DNA from: Streptomyces spiroverticillatus
GTDB lineage: Bacteria > Actinomycetota > Actinomycetes > Streptomycetales > Streptomycetaceae
Assembly (NCBI GenBank): GCA_014650415.1
Contig: BMUX01000014.1
Coordinates: forward strand, 169,811-233,810
Direction of reading: 5' to 3'
DNA length: 64,000 nucleotides
Shown here one piece after another: positions 27,039 through 36,671 of the stretch; position 1 is the stretch's first letter, and every line of letters begins with the position of its first letter. The notes beneath the pieces were generated by a model, which worked only from the letters and a program-made list of their open reading frames with translations, was not told where the DNA came from and made no database searches. A program made the translations under genes and the position numbers.

Positions 27039-27434
27039 TCAGTTGGTGATGGTCACGCAGGCCAGGCCGACACTGGCGCCCCCGCGGAAGCCCTCCGCAC
27101 AGAGCCGGGTCCCTGCCGGGAAGTGCCGCTGCGGGTACGCCTGGTCCCGGTAGGTCCTGAACTTCGCCACGTCCTCGACCTTGGTGTTCGCACTCCAGCC
27201 GTTGGTGGTCCACACGCGGGCGCTGATGCGGTTCGGCTGGTTGGTGTTGACGACCGACACCTCCACCCGGCCCAGGTAGGTGCCGTGGTCGTAGGTCTCG
27301 ATGCAGACGGAGTTGTTGCACCACTTGCCTTCGGCGGCGGCGGGCGGCCCGGCGGCAAAAACACAGGCGAGTGCGGTGGCCGTCGTTCCGATTCCCGCGG
27401 CGATCTTCTTGATGGTCTTGATGGTGGGGTGCAT
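27039..27434 (-). CDS. small secreted protein
   Basis: The product is 131 residues. The signal peptide (MHPTIKTIKKIAAGIGTTAT, then ALACVFAAGPPAAAEG) is clear, with cleavage near AAA-EG. The mature part is a beta-rich domain with four cysteines (WCNNSVCIET; RLCAEG; GLACVTITN), likely two disulfides. I recognise no family. It lies tail-to-tail with the DivIVA-like gene, 62 bp apart. Confidence 0.7.
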   Translation of the reverse strand: MHPTIKTIKKIAAGIGTTATALACVFAAGPPAAAEGKWCNNSVCIETYDHGTYLGRVEVSVVNTNQPNRISARVWTTNGWSANTKVEDVAKFRTYRDQAYPQRHFPAGTRLCAEGFRGGASVGLACVTITN

Positions 27435-27747
27435 GGCGTGCGACCTCGGGCATTCTTGTCGGCCCCGTGTCGGGGCGGTGGATTCCGTCGTTTCGTCTTT
27501 CGGGGCCGGGCAGGTCACGCGTGTGGCGATACGTGAGGCCCTGGACACGTGAGGCCCTGGACCGACCAACGCCGGGTGCGGAGCACGGGTCACGCCGTTG
27601 CGGCCCGTCTGCCGTTCTTCACTCCCCGGACGGAGTACGGTGCCTCTCGCGATCGGCTTCGCCCTGGCCCTGGCCCTGGGGAAGCAGTCGGCATCCGTGT
27701 CGCCGCGATCGATGTACGGGCGTTCCTCGAGGGAGCTGAGTGTTCGG

Positions 27748-28842
27748 ATGCCGAGGCGTCGTCGTTTCGGAGTGGTCTCGTCGACGGTCGGGCTTGCTCT
27801 CGTCCTCGGATTCGGCGTGCATGCCCTGTGGCGGGGCACCGATGTGCTCGGACGGGAGGATTTCTGTCAGGGCGCGCTCACCTCGGCAGAGGCGAGTGCA
27901 CTGCTCGACGGCCGGGGCAGGCTGACCGAGCAGGAGCCGCGCAAGGGGCAGGTTTACTACGTCTTCACGTGCACCGTCGAACGCACCAGTCTGTCGGGCG
28001 CTCCGTCGGCCAGTCTCAGCGTCCGGCCCGATCTCAACGATGCCGGCACCCTCCTGGAGTCGGGGGTATGGGGCACGACCCCGTCGACGTACTCGTACTT
28101 CACGGGCGACGTCACCGGCTCGGTCTCCGAGAACCACGCCTGGGTGCAGCTCCCCCGGGGCTGTCTCGCGCAAGAAGCGGCGTCCCCCGGGAGCAGCACG
28201 GTTTCCGGTGTCCGGGTGACCCTCAGCGAGGGGAGCGCACCCCGTCCCGCCATGGCGCAGGCAGCCTTGCGGGCCGCGCAGCACGTCGCTCGTAGGCAAG
28301 GGTGTGCGGACCGCGGGCTCCAGCAGGCCGAGCCGCGCATCCAGGGCCCGGCCGGAGACGGCGGCACCCGGCCCACCGATCCGGGCAACGCCTGCGGGGT
28401 GAAGGGATTCCGGCTGGCCGGTGCCGCGCTCCTCGGCGGAGCGGTAAAGCCCGGCACGGAACGCTTCACCGGGCGCGGCACCAGGACATGGGGGTGCGAT
28501 CTTTTCCTCGAAGGCCCCGGCTCGCCGCAGGTGACGTTCGCCGTGAGCAAGGATCCCCGGTTCCTGAAAAGCCTGCGCCCGGACGAGGCCGACCGCCGGC
28601 TGACGCACCGACCGGGTCTGGGGAGCACCACGTGTTACGACCAGAACCTCTACGTCGACATGTCGTACAACGACGCCTACCAGGACCTGGCCGTCACCGA
28701 CCGCCGGAGCGGCAGGAAGGCCGCACGGAAGCGTGGGGCGGAGGAGCCTGCGGCGGAAAGGCTGGCAAGGGAGTCGTTGTTCGTCGCTCTCGTCAACGCC
28801 GTTGACGAGAGGAGTGCTTGTGGTGGAGATCCGCGACGGTGA
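27748..28842 (+). CDS. secreted or membrane-anchored hypothetical protein
   Basis: The product is 364 residues. Residues about 8-28 (GVVSSTVGLALVLGFGVHALW) are one membrane anchor or signal. The outer part has two similar halves, each with paired cysteines: DFCQGALTSAEAS...YYVFTCTVERT, and NACGVKGFRLAGAAL...TWGCDLFLEG. This suggests a duplicated beta domain. The ATG at 27748 has GGGAG about ten bases before it. No family was recognised. It may share a surface role with the DM13 gene downstream. Confidence 0.65.
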   Translation: MPRRRRFGVVSSTVGLALVLGFGVHALWRGTDVLGREDFCQGALTSAEASALLDGRGRLTEQEPRKGQVYYVFTCTVERTSLSGAPSASLSVRPDLNDAGTLLESGVWGTTPSTYSYFTGDVTGSVSENHAWVQLPRGCLAQEAASPGSSTVSGVRVTLSEGSAPRPAMAQAALRAAQHVARRQGCADRGLQQAEPRIQGPAGDGGTRPTDPGNACGVKGFRLAGAALLGGAVKPGTERFTGRGTRTWGCDLFLEGPGSPQVTFAVSKDPRFLKSLRPDEADRRLTHRPGLGSTTCYDQNLYVDMSYNDAYQDLAVTDRRSGRKAARKRGAEEPAAERLARESLFVALVNAVDERSACGGDPRR

Positions 28843-29059
28843 ACACGGCTTGGGCCGTGTGACGACGCGTCAGGCATGACCGGCACCGGTGACCCGGACA
28901 GTCCTCGCAGGCGCCCGACGCCACAGGCTGGAGCGTGATTACCGAAGTCTTACGGGAGGGCCTTCTACCTACTCTGGCGCGCGCAGAACGGCTGGAATGG
29001 GCACATGATGGGATCGGCCGGTCAGGGTCGGTCGCTCGTTCCGCCCTTGGAGGTTCCGG

Positions 29060-29569
29060 GTGTTTCGTTCTTCGCGCCGTGTCGTACTGCCTGTCCTGCT
29101 CGTCCTGGCGGTTCTCGCCGGTGTTGGGCTCTTCCTCTTCCAGCCCTGGAAGGCGTTCACCGACACCACCGTGCAGGAGGCGCTGCCCAGTGTCTCCGCT
29201 CCGGCCGCGCCGGACAGGGGGCCGAAGGACCTGGCGAAGGGGCGCTTCGTGAGCCATGAGCACGAGACCAGCGGTATTGCCCGTGCGGTCAGGCTCGCGG
29301 ACGGAAGCCAGGTGCTGCGGTTCGAGGATCTGAAGACCTCGGAGGGGCCGGATGTACGGGTCTACCTCTCGGTCCGGGAGCCCGGTGCCGTCGAGGCGGG
29401 GCTCGCGGACGGAGACGTCCAGCTCGGCAAGCTCAAGGGCAATCTGGGGAACCAGAACTATCCGGTCCCTCCGGGCACAGATCTCTCCCGCTTCCGCAGT
29501 GCTGTCATCTGGTGCGAGCGGTTCTCGGTCTCCTTCGGCGCCGCCGACCTCGCTCCGGTGAAGGGGTGA
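29060..29569 (+). CDS. DM13-domain membrane-anchored protein
   Basis: The product is 169 residues. An N-terminal helix (VVLPVLLVLAVLAGVGLFLF) anchors a DM13 domain: GRFVSHEHETSGIARAVRLA, GPDVRVYLSVREPG, KLKGNLGNQNYPVP, and IWCERFSVSFGAA with the conserved Cys. DM13 domains are predicted redox or electron-transfer modules on the outside of the membrane. The GTG follows TTGGAGG at a spacing of seven. The gene is monocistronic as far as seen. Confidence 0.85.
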   Translation: MFRSSRRVVLPVLLVLAVLAGVGLFLFQPWKAFTDTTVQEALPSVSAPAAPDRGPKDLAKGRFVSHEHETSGIARAVRLADGSQVLRFEDLKTSEGPDVRVYLSVREPGAVEAGLADGDVQLGKLKGNLGNQNYPVPPGTDLSRFRSAVIWCERFSVSFGAADLAPVKG

Positions 29570-29973
29570 ATCCCGGCCTGGACGGGCTGGAAGGGTGCCG
29601 CAGACTGCGTGCGGGCAGCGCACACGCAACTCACCCGTAGGGCTACGCCGCGTACGGGACCTGCACAGGCAGTTACAGCCAATACGGGCGTGCCGCTCTG
29701 TCCGTGAATACGCCGGTCGGCCGGAATCCGTCCAGGGTGTTCCCCGCGACGGCCGCGTTCACCGATGCAGGTCCCCAACCGGCAGGGCCAAGGTTCCTGA
29801 GGGGCCGGATTTTCTCAACGTGGCCGAAAGGTACACGTCTCAACTCTGCACCCCCGTCCCCGCGTTGATCACACATCCCACAGCTCACATACTGCGCTGA
29901 CCGGCGGGGCCGGCGTGCGGCCCCTGGCCGGATGCCGGCCCCGCCCCCCGTATCCCAAGCTCCTGGGGGAGAC
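29570..29973. other. intergenic, no supported gene
   Basis: This is a 404-base gap before the large subtilase gene. The patch 29860-29895, with relatively low GC (gttgatcacacatccc...catactgc), is the likeliest promoter. No terminator or gene fragment is evident. Confidence 0.35.
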
Positions 29974-32900
29974 TTGCGCAGGAAAGTGACCGGAAGAACG
30001 AAGAGCGCCATCTCTGTCGCGGCGGCCGCCTCGGTGGCCCTCGTGGCGGGCATGACCGGCCCGGCGACGGCCGTCGACCAGCCGCCAGTCCAAGAGCCCG
30101 CCTCGCCGTCCGCCGCCGCAGGATCCGCCGGCGGTCAGCGCATCCAACTCGTCACGGGCGACCACGTGCGCGTCGACGCCAAGGGCCGGTTGGCGGGCTT
30201 CGAGGCCGCAAAGGGCCGTGAACGCATACCCGTGCAGACGCTGCGCACCAAGGGGCACACGCTGGTGATCCCCGCGGACGCACAACGCCTCATCTCCACG
30301 GGCAAGTTGGACCGGCGACTGTTCGACCTGAACGAACTCGCCGACCCGCAGGTGCGCAAGAGCCACCGCGACGGGCTCAAGCTGATCGTGCAGTACGAAC
30401 AGGGCGCTTCCACCGCACGGGCACAGGTGCGTGCGGCCACCGGTGTTCAGGAACGGCGCACGTTCCCCACGATCAACGCCGACGCCGTACGTGCCTCGCA
30501 GGGCAGTGCCGCCAAGGTGTGGGAGGCCCTGACCGACCCCCGGCAGAACGGCGTACGGGCCGCCGGCTCCGGCATCGCCAAGGTCTGGCTCGACGGGGTG
30601 CGCCGGGCGAGCCTGGACCGCAGCGTCCGGCAGATCGGCGCCGACAAGGCGTGGCAGGCCGGGTACGACGGCACGGGCGTCAAGATCGCCGTCCTGGACA
30701 CCGGTGTCGACAAGGGCCACGCCGACCTCAGCACCCAGGTCGTCGGCGAGAAGAACTTCTCCGAGTCCCCCGACCTCGCCGACCGCGTCGGCCACGGCAC
30801 GCACGTCGCCTCGATAGCCGCTGGTACGGGCGCCGCGTCGGGCGGGAAGTACAAGGGCGTCGCCCCCGGCGCGAAGATCCTCAGCGGCAAGGTGCTGAAC
30901 GACGAGGGGTTCGGCGACGACTCCGGCATCCTCGCGGGCATCGAGTGGGCCGCCGCCGAAGGTGCGGACGTGGTCAACCTCAGCCTCGGCCACGGAGACA
31001 CCCCCGAGGTCGACCCGCTGGAGGCGGCAGTCAACAGGCTGTCCGCCGACAAGGGAATCCTGTTCGCGGTCGCTGCGGGCAACGCGGGCGAGGACGGCGG
31101 CTCGTCGCTGGACTCGCCGGGCACCGCGGACGCCGCGCTGACCGTCGGCGCAGTCAACCAGGACGACGTGCTCGCACCCTTCTCCAGCACGGGCCCGCGC
31201 GTCGGCGACGGCGCCGTCAAGCCGGACGTGACCGCTCCCGGTGTCGCCATCACCGCCGCCGCCGCACCGGGCAGCGCCATCGACACCCTCCCCGGCACTC
31301 CGCACCCGGCCCCCGGCTACCTCCAGATCGACGGCACCTCCATGGCCACCCCGCATGTCGCGGGCGCGGCGGCGATCCTCAAGCAGCGGCATCCGGGCTG
31401 GAAGTCCGCCGAGCTCAAGGGCGCGCTGACCGGCTCCGCCAAGGACGGCCCGTACACCGCCTTCCAACAGGGCGCGGGGCGCGTCCAGGCCGACAAGGCG
31501 CTCGGCCTGAGCGTGATCGCCGATCCGGTCTCGCTGAACTTCGGCGTCGCGCAGTGGCCGCACGCCGACGACAAGCCCGTCACCCGGAAGGTCGGTTACC
31601 GCAACCTCGGCACCGCCGACGTCACCCTCGACCTGACGGTGGCCACGCGGGACCCGAACGGCAAGTCCGCTCCCGCCGGGTTCTTCACGCTCGGCGCGAA
31701 GAAGGTGACCGTGCCCGCCGGGGGCAGGGCCGAGGTCGATCTGACCGCCGACACCAGCGTCGGTTCCGCCGACGGCGCCTACTCGGGCTATGTCACCGCC
31801 ACCGGCGCGGGCCAGTCGGTCCGTACGGCCGCCGCCGCCGTCCGCGAGGCGGAGTCGTACAAGCTCAACGTCAAGGTGCTCGGCCGTGACGGCGCCGACG
31901 CCACCAGCTTCCTCGCCCTGCTGGGCGGAGTCAGCGGTCCGGCCAAGGGCTTCGGGGGCTACTTCGACCCGTCGAGCCCGCACACGCTCCAGGTGCCCAA
32001 GGGGTCGTACGCCCTCTTCGCCAACATCGAGCAGGATGCGTCGGACTCCACCAAGGGCGTCGACTCGGTCTCCCAGCCGCAGCTGGACGTCAACGGGGAC
32101 ACCACCGTCACCCTCGACGCACGCACCGCCAGGCCGGTGACGCTCACCGTGCCCGGGGACAGCACGGCGGACGGTGCCCTGACGTACCGGAGCCGTGGAG
32201 CCGACGGCAGCGGCGTCGGCCTCGGGCGGGTGCTCGACGGGGGCTTCGACGACTTCCGCACCGCGCACGTGGGCCCGGCCGTCACCGACGGCACCCTGGT
32301 CGAGACCTTCAACGCGGACTTCGTCAAGGACGCGGCTTCCCAGTATTCGGTGGCTTTCGGCGGCAGTACGCAGAAGCTGGCGACCGGCCTCGTCCGACAT
32401 ACGCGGGCGAAGGACCTAGCGACGCTCAAGGTCGGCCTCGGTGCCTCCACTCCGGGGAAGGCCCTCGCGGCCCTCGCCGTTCCCCAACTGCCGGGTGCGT
32501 CCGCGGACGGCGGGCTCCCGGTGCTCCAGACGGCACACGGCACGCGCACCCTGTACGTGTCCACGGCCGACGGCGTCCGGTGGCGGACCGATGTCCAGCA
32601 GTACGGCAAGCCCGACGCGGACGACGGCCGGTTCCTCGAAACCATCTCCACGACGGTCGGGCCGCAGCGCTACGAAGCGGGCCGCACCTACCGCGACACG
32701 TTCAACACCGGCGTCTTCGGCCCCCTCCTGAACAAGGAGAAGGGCGTCTTTCGCACCGCGCCCGACCCGATCACGGGCAAGCAGCTGATCGTCGGCCTGC
32801 TGCCGCTCCTGTCCGACGGCAACGGCCACCTCGACGACACGGCGAGCCCCTACGTCCAGTCGTACACGTCGGCCTCCTCCACGCTGTACCGCAACGGCGT

Positions 32901-33381
32901 CAAGGTCGCCGGGAGCAGCGCCCCGCCGAACGGCCAGGTGCCCTTCGCGGTCGACTCCTCGGACGCCGAGTACCGTCTTACGGCGTCCATCGAGCGCTCG
33001 GCGGAGGTCTCCGAGGTCTCCACCCGCGTCGACGCGGACTTCACCTTCCGCTCGAAGCCCGTCGCGCAGACCACGGCGATGCCGGTCTCCACGGTGCGCT
33101 TCGCGGCCCCTGTCGACCTCGCCTCGCGCGCTCCGGCGGGCCGGACGGTACGGGTGCCGGTGACCGTGCAGGGTTCGGCGGCCGGGAACAACCTCAAGTC
33201 CCTTGCAGTGGAGGTGAGTTACGACGACGGGAAGACCTGGCAGTCCGCGAAGGTCGACGGCGGGAGCATCTCCGTGAAGAACCCGGCGAAGGACAAGGCC
33301 GTCTCGTTCCGTGCGCAGATCGTGGACAAGCAGGGCAATACGTCTGCGCTGACGATCCATCACGCGTACTACGGCAAGTAG
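29974..33381 (+). CDS. secreted S8-family serine peptidase (subtilase), about 1,130 aa
   Basis: The N-terminus is a signal peptide (TKSAISVAAAASVALVAGMT) with AVDQ near the cleavage point. A pro-domain follows to residue about 220. The catalytic core then shows all three subtilase segments: VLDTGVDKGHADL with Asp, GHGTHVASIAAG with His, and DGTSMATPHVAGAAA with Ser, plus LFAVAAGNAG for the oxyanion Asn. About 600 C-terminal residues are beta-rich domains of the type seen in large Streptomyces subtilases. The start is uncertain: TTG at 29974 lies beside GGGGGAG, GTG at 29986 beside AGGAAA, and ATG at 29932 is possible. The enzyme is likely extracellular. Confidence 0.92.
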   Translation: MRRKVTGRTKSAISVAAAASVALVAGMTGPATAVDQPPVQEPASPSAAAGSAGGQRIQLVTGDHVRVDAKGRLAGFEAAKGRERIPVQTLRTKGHTLVIPADAQRLISTGKLDRRLFDLNELADPQVRKSHRDGLKLIVQYEQGASTARAQVRAATGVQERRTFPTINADAVRASQGSAAKVWEALTDPRQNGVRAAGSGIAKVWLDGVRRASLDRSVRQIGADKAWQAGYDGTGVKIAVLDTGVDKGHADLSTQVVGEKNFSESPDLADRVGHGTHVASIAAGTGAASGGKYKGVAPGAKILSGKVLNDEGFGDDSGILAGIEWAAAEGADVVNLSLGHGDTPEVDPLEAAVNRLSADKGILFAVAAGNAGEDGGSSLDSPGTADAALTVGAVNQDDVLAPFSSTGPRVGDGAVKPDVTAPGVAITAAAAPGSAIDTLPGTPHPAPGYLQIDGTSMATPHVAGAAAILKQRHPGWKSAELKGALTGSAKDGPYTAFQQGAGRVQADKALGLSVIADPVSLNFGVAQWPHADDKPVTRKVGYRNLGTADVTLDLTVATRDPNGKSAPAGFFTLGAKKVTVPAGGRAEVDLTADTSVGSADGAYSGYVTATGAGQSVRTAAAAVREAESYKLNVKVLGRDGADATSFLALLGGVSGPAKGFGGYFDPSSPHTLQVPKGSYALFANIEQDASDSTKGVDSVSQPQLDVNGDTTVTLDARTARPVTLTVPGDSTADGALTYRSRGADGSGVGLGRVLDGGFDDFRTAHVGPAVTDGTLVETFNADFVKDAASQYSVAFGGSTQKLATGLVRHTRAKDLATLKVGLGASTPGKALAALAVPQLPGASADGGLPVLQTAHGTRTLYVSTADGVRWRTDVQQYGKPDADDGRFLETISTTVGPQRYEAGRTYRDTFNTGVFGPLLNKEKGVFRTAPDPITGKQLIVGLLPLLSDGNGHLDDTASPYVQSYTSASSTLYRNGVKVAGSSAPPNGQVPFAVDSSDAEYRLTASIERSAEVSEVSTRVDADFTFRSKPVAQTTAMPVSTVRFAAPVDLASRAPAGRTVRVPVTVQGSAAGNNLKSLAVEVSYDDGKTWQSAKVDGGSISVKNPAKDKAVSFRAQIVDKQGNTSALTIHHAYYGK

Positions 33382-33390
33382 GTGAGCGAA

Positions 33391-33430
33391 GGGGGCGGTG
33401 CACCGGAGACACCTCCGGTGCACCGCCCCC
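33391..33430. terminator. strong bidirectional terminator
   Basis: GGGGGCGGTGCACCGGAG and CTCCGGTGCACCGCCCCC form a perfect 18-base stem with the loop acac, ten bases after the subtilase stop and about 118 bases before the end of the convergent secDF gene. This is the strongest hairpin type seen in the window and should stop transcription from both sides. Confidence 0.85.
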
Positions 33431-33547
33431 CTGCGTTCTCAGTCCCGCGCGAGGTCCTCGATGCGGACGCCGTCGTGCTGCGCGACCCGGGTCCCCACGT
33501 CACCCCCACCTGCACGGGCTCGGCGCGCCATCACACCACAGCAGCCC

Positions 33548-35887
33548 TCACACCACAGCACCCGAATCCCGCGCCCGCCCGCGTCGCTCCAGTGGAGTGC
33601 GCGCCGCGTCCTTCTCGCTCCGCCGAGGTCGCACCGGCGCCGGGCGGCTGCCTTCGAGCTGCACGGCGATCGGTACGGCGGTGAACACCGTCGACGCCAT
33701 ACCGATCACCACCCCGGCGATCAGCGCCACGGAGAAGTCCGCGAGCGTGTCACCGCCGAGCACGGCCAGAGCCGCCAGGATGAACAGCGCGCCCATACCG
33801 GTGTTCACCGTCCGCGGCAGCGTCTGGATGACCGCCGTGTTCGCGGTGGTTTCCAGGTCCGCCGCCGGATCGCGGCGGCGCGCCTCGCGCACCCGGTCGA
33901 AGACGACGACGGTGTCGTTGACGGAGTACCCGATGACCGTGAGCAGGGCCGCCAGGAAGACGCTGTCGACGGGCCTGCCCAGCCAGGCGAACAGCCCCAC
34001 CACGAGCAGCACGTCGTGCAGCATGGCCGCCACCGCCGCGGCGGCGAACGTCCACCGGAAGCGCACGCTGAGGTAGATCAGCTGGGTCGCGACGGCGATG
34101 CCGAGCGCGATGAGCGCGTGCCGACGCAGTTCCTCCCCCAGGCTCGGTCCGATCAACTCGTCCCGCTCCAGGGTGACTTCGCCGCCCATCTTCGCCAGCG
34201 CCGTTCTGATCGTGTGCTGCTGGTCGTTGCTCAGCTCACCGGTGCGTACGGAGATGGCCCCGCCCCCCGACTCCTGCACCACCGCACGCGGGAACCCGGC
34301 GTCCGCGACCGCCGTACGTGCCGCGTCCACCTCCACGGGCCTGCTGGTGCTGTACTCCGCCAGGCGCCCGCCGGTGAACTCCACCCCGAAGTCCAGGCCG
34401 CGCAGGCCGATTCCGGCGACGGCCACCACGAGCAGCAGCGCGCTGACGCCGAGCCAGCGGCGCCGGTGGTGCACCAGGCGGGGCTGTCGGCGGGCGAGCC
34501 AGGCACGCACCCGGCCGTGGGAGGTGATCCCGGTCAGGCCGGGCCGGTTGCGTACGAAACGACGCCGGACCGCGAAGTCGGCGAGGACCCGGGTGATCAC
34601 CAGGGCGGAGACCATCGAGACGAGGACGCCGATGGAGAGCGTGACGCCGAAGCCCTTGACGGGTCCGGTGGCGAAGAAGAAGAGCAGCCCGGCCGCGAGC
34701 AGCGTGGTCACGTTCGAGTCGACGACCGCGCTCCACGCCTTGGCGAAGCCGGTCCGCAGCGGCTTGTCCAGTGATGCCGAGCCAGACTTCGGGGCGCGAA
34801 GTCCCAGGTACTCCTCGCGGGCGCGCTCGAAGACCAGTACGTTCGCGTCCACCGCCATGCCGATCGCCAGGACGAAACCGGCGAGTCCGGGCAGGGTCAG
34901 GGTCGCGCCCAGGGCGATCAGCGCCGCGTAGGAGATCAGCCCGTACAGCGCGAGAGCGAGGGTGGCCAGGGCGCCGAGCAGGCGGTAGACGGCGACGATG
35001 AACAGCCCCGTCAGGGCGACGCCGATGAGCGCGGCCTGCGCGCTGGCGGCGATGGCGTCGGCACCGAGCGTGGGGCCGACGGTCCGCTGCTCCACGACCT
35101 CCACGGGCACCGGCAGCGCGCCGCCCTTGACGAGTGCGGCCAGGTCGCGGGCCTCTTCGCGGCCGAAGCCGCCGGTGATCTGTGTGGAGCCGCCGGCGAT
35201 GCCGACCTTGCACGCCACGTCCGCGTTGACGCCCGGCGCCGAGAGGACCGTGCCGTCCAAGACGATGGCGACGCGCCGTTCGGGGGCGCCCTGCGGGGCG
35301 CAGGCCGCCGCCCCGGTGACCCGCGCCCAGTCCTTGCCCGCCTGTCCGCGGAAGGCGAGGTTCACCGTCCAGCCCGCCATCTGCTGCTGGTCGAGCACCG
35401 CCTCGGCGTCCTTGATGCCCTCGCCGGTGAGAGCGGTGGGCCCGAGCCGGAGAAACGCCCCCTTCCGGTCGGGGTCGGGCAGGGTGCGCGAGCCGTCCCC
35501 GGCCGGCTCACCCGCGTCCTTGTCCTGCTGGTCCACCGCGCTCCGTACCGGATGGACGGTCAACTGCGCGGTCCGGCCGATGACCTCTGCGGCCTCGCGC
35601 GGGTCCTGCACTCCGGGCAGTTCGACGAAGATCCGCTTCTCTCCGGACCGGTACAGGCTCGGCTCGGAGACGCCGAGCGCGTCGACCCGCTGACGGAGCA
35701 CCTCCAGGGCCCGCTGGGTCGATTCGGCATTGGCCCTGACCTGGGGCGAGTCCTTGGCCTCCAGGACGATCTGGGTGCCGCCGCGCAGGTCGAGGCCGAG
35801 GCGGGCGGACTGGGTGAGAGCGAAGAAGAGCGAGGCGGCGATCACGCCTAGGGCGACGATCGCCCGCCACACGGGCGCACGAGACAT
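33548..35887 (-). CDS. fused SecDF protein-export membrane protein
   Basis: The product is 779 residues and has both SecD and SecF in one chain. The SecD half has LGLDLRGGTQIVLEA at the start, the large outer P1 domain, LPVPVEVVEQRTVGPTLGAD, and GFVLAIGMAVDANVLVFERAR. The SecF half follows from about residue 490 with GLDFGVEFTGGRLAEY and LTVIGYSVNDTVVVFDRVREA. Together they have twelve helices that use the proton gradient to pull exported proteins through. Streptomyces usually also have separate secD and secF beside yajC; this is the accessory fused type. The location next to a huge subtilase and other exported proteins is suggestive but does not prove a dedicated role. Confidence 0.92.
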   Translation of the reverse strand: MSRAPVWRAIVALGVIAASLFFALTQSARLGLDLRGGTQIVLEAKDSPQVRANAESTQRALEVLRQRVDALGVSEPSLYRSGEKRIFVELPGVQDPREAAEVIGRTAQLTVHPVRSAVDQQDKDAGEPAGDGSRTLPDPDRKGAFLRLGPTALTGEGIKDAEAVLDQQQMAGWTVNLAFRGQAGKDWARVTGAAACAPQGAPERRVAIVLDGTVLSAPGVNADVACKVGIAGGSTQITGGFGREEARDLAALVKGGALPVPVEVVEQRTVGPTLGADAIAASAQAALIGVALTGLFIVAVYRLLGALATLALALYGLISYAALIALGATLTLPGLAGFVLAIGMAVDANVLVFERAREEYLGLRAPKSGSASLDKPLRTGFAKAWSAVVDSNVTTLLAAGLLFFFATGPVKGFGVTLSIGVLVSMVSALVITRVLADFAVRRRFVRNRPGLTGITSHGRVRAWLARRQPRLVHHRRRWLGVSALLLVVAVAGIGLRGLDFGVEFTGGRLAEYSTSRPVEVDAARTAVADAGFPRAVVQESGGGAISVRTGELSNDQQHTIRTALAKMGGEVTLERDELIGPSLGEELRRHALIALGIAVATQLIYLSVRFRWTFAAAAVAAMLHDVLLVVGLFAWLGRPVDSVFLAALLTVIGYSVNDTVVVFDRVREARRRDPAADLETTANTAVIQTLPRTVNTGMGALFILAALAVLGGDTLADFSVALIAGVVIGMASTVFTAVPIAVQLEGSRPAPVRPRRSEKDAARTPLERRGRARDSGAVV

Positions 35888-35951
35888 GGGTTCTCCACGA
35901 TGGGCAGGCAGACGGAATCGACGTCTGTCCCCGGCTCGCGGAAGCGAACGG

Positions 35952-36356
35952 TCAGGCGTCGATGCGGACTTCGGTGCTCCATCGGTACGGCGGGCCGCGT
36001 GGACGGTACGCAGGGATGCACCGGCCCGCTTCCACGGAATCCGTCGTCACTGCCACTGCGGGACCGCCGACAGCACGGTGCGGGGCTGCGCCAGCGGTGC
36101 CGGGGCCCGGGAAGGGAGGGAACGGGTACGGCACGGCGTCGACGGGGGCGAGCACATGACGCGCTGCGGCGGCGCGCCGCTGCGCGTCGGCGGTCGCCGA
36201 GGCCTGGGTGATCGCCGCTACGGCCGCGCCCGTCGAGGAGGGGCGGGAGGCCGACGCCGGCTGGGCCCCTGCCGGCAGGAGGAGGGTCAGGGCGGCGAGG
36301 AACGCGGAGAGCAGGACGGCGACCGGGCGCGTGGGGTGTGCGCGGTAGTGCTGCAC
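35952..36356 (-). CDS. small secreted hypothetical protein
   Basis: From the GTG at 36356 (GGGGGAAGAGG before it) the product has 134 residues. RPVAVLLSAFLAALTLLLPA then QPASASRPSS is a signal peptide with cleavage near SAS. The mature part is low in complexity: a helix TGAAVAAITQASATADAQRR, then Pro-rich PYPFPPFPGPG. I recognise no family. It lies upstream of secDF on the same strand, 64 bp away, and could be cotranscribed. Confidence 0.5.
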   Translation of the reverse strand: MQHYRAHPTRPVAVLLSAFLAALTLLLPAGAQPASASRPSSTGAAVAAITQASATADAQRRAAAARHVLAPVDAVPYPFPPFPGPGTAGAAPHRAVGGPAVAVTTDSVEAGRCIPAYRPRGPPYRWSTEVRIDA

Positions 36357-36671
36357 GCCTCTTCCCCCTCGGCCAAGTCGTCGTACGGAATCGGCAGTTG
36401 CCACGGTGAACCGAGGGTCCGTTCCTTCGGCCGTCAGTGGGATGAACGCCGTCGGGTCCCCTGGGGTTCCCGCTCGCCAGGGGTACGCGGCCACCGGCGG
36501 CGTGCGGTGCACGGGGAGGGCCGGTACCTCGTGCGGGGGTGGCGGCCCCTGACGTACCACCCCGCCCTCCCCCGGAACCGGACACGGACACACTGAGCCG
36601 AATGGCGTCTGCCGATCAGGGCGCATCGTGTCCACGTCCTGCGGTGATGATCTTGGCTCTATGTTGCGCTG
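36357..36671. other. divergent intergenic region
   Basis: These 315 bases separate the minus-strand secreted gene from the plus-strand peptidase gene. A lower-GC patch at 36640-36670 (tgatgatcttggctctatgttgc) immediately before the peptidase start is a possible promoter and would give a very short leader. No gene is supported. Confidence 0.4.

Noticed and set aside
30519..31889. A 456-codon plus-strand frame inside the subtilase gene
   Set aside because: It is an Arg/Pro-rich out-of-frame reading of the true coding sequence.
29869..32400. An 843-codon minus-strand frame opposite the subtilase
   Set aside because: It is a shadow of the subtilase; the triad segments are only on the plus strand.
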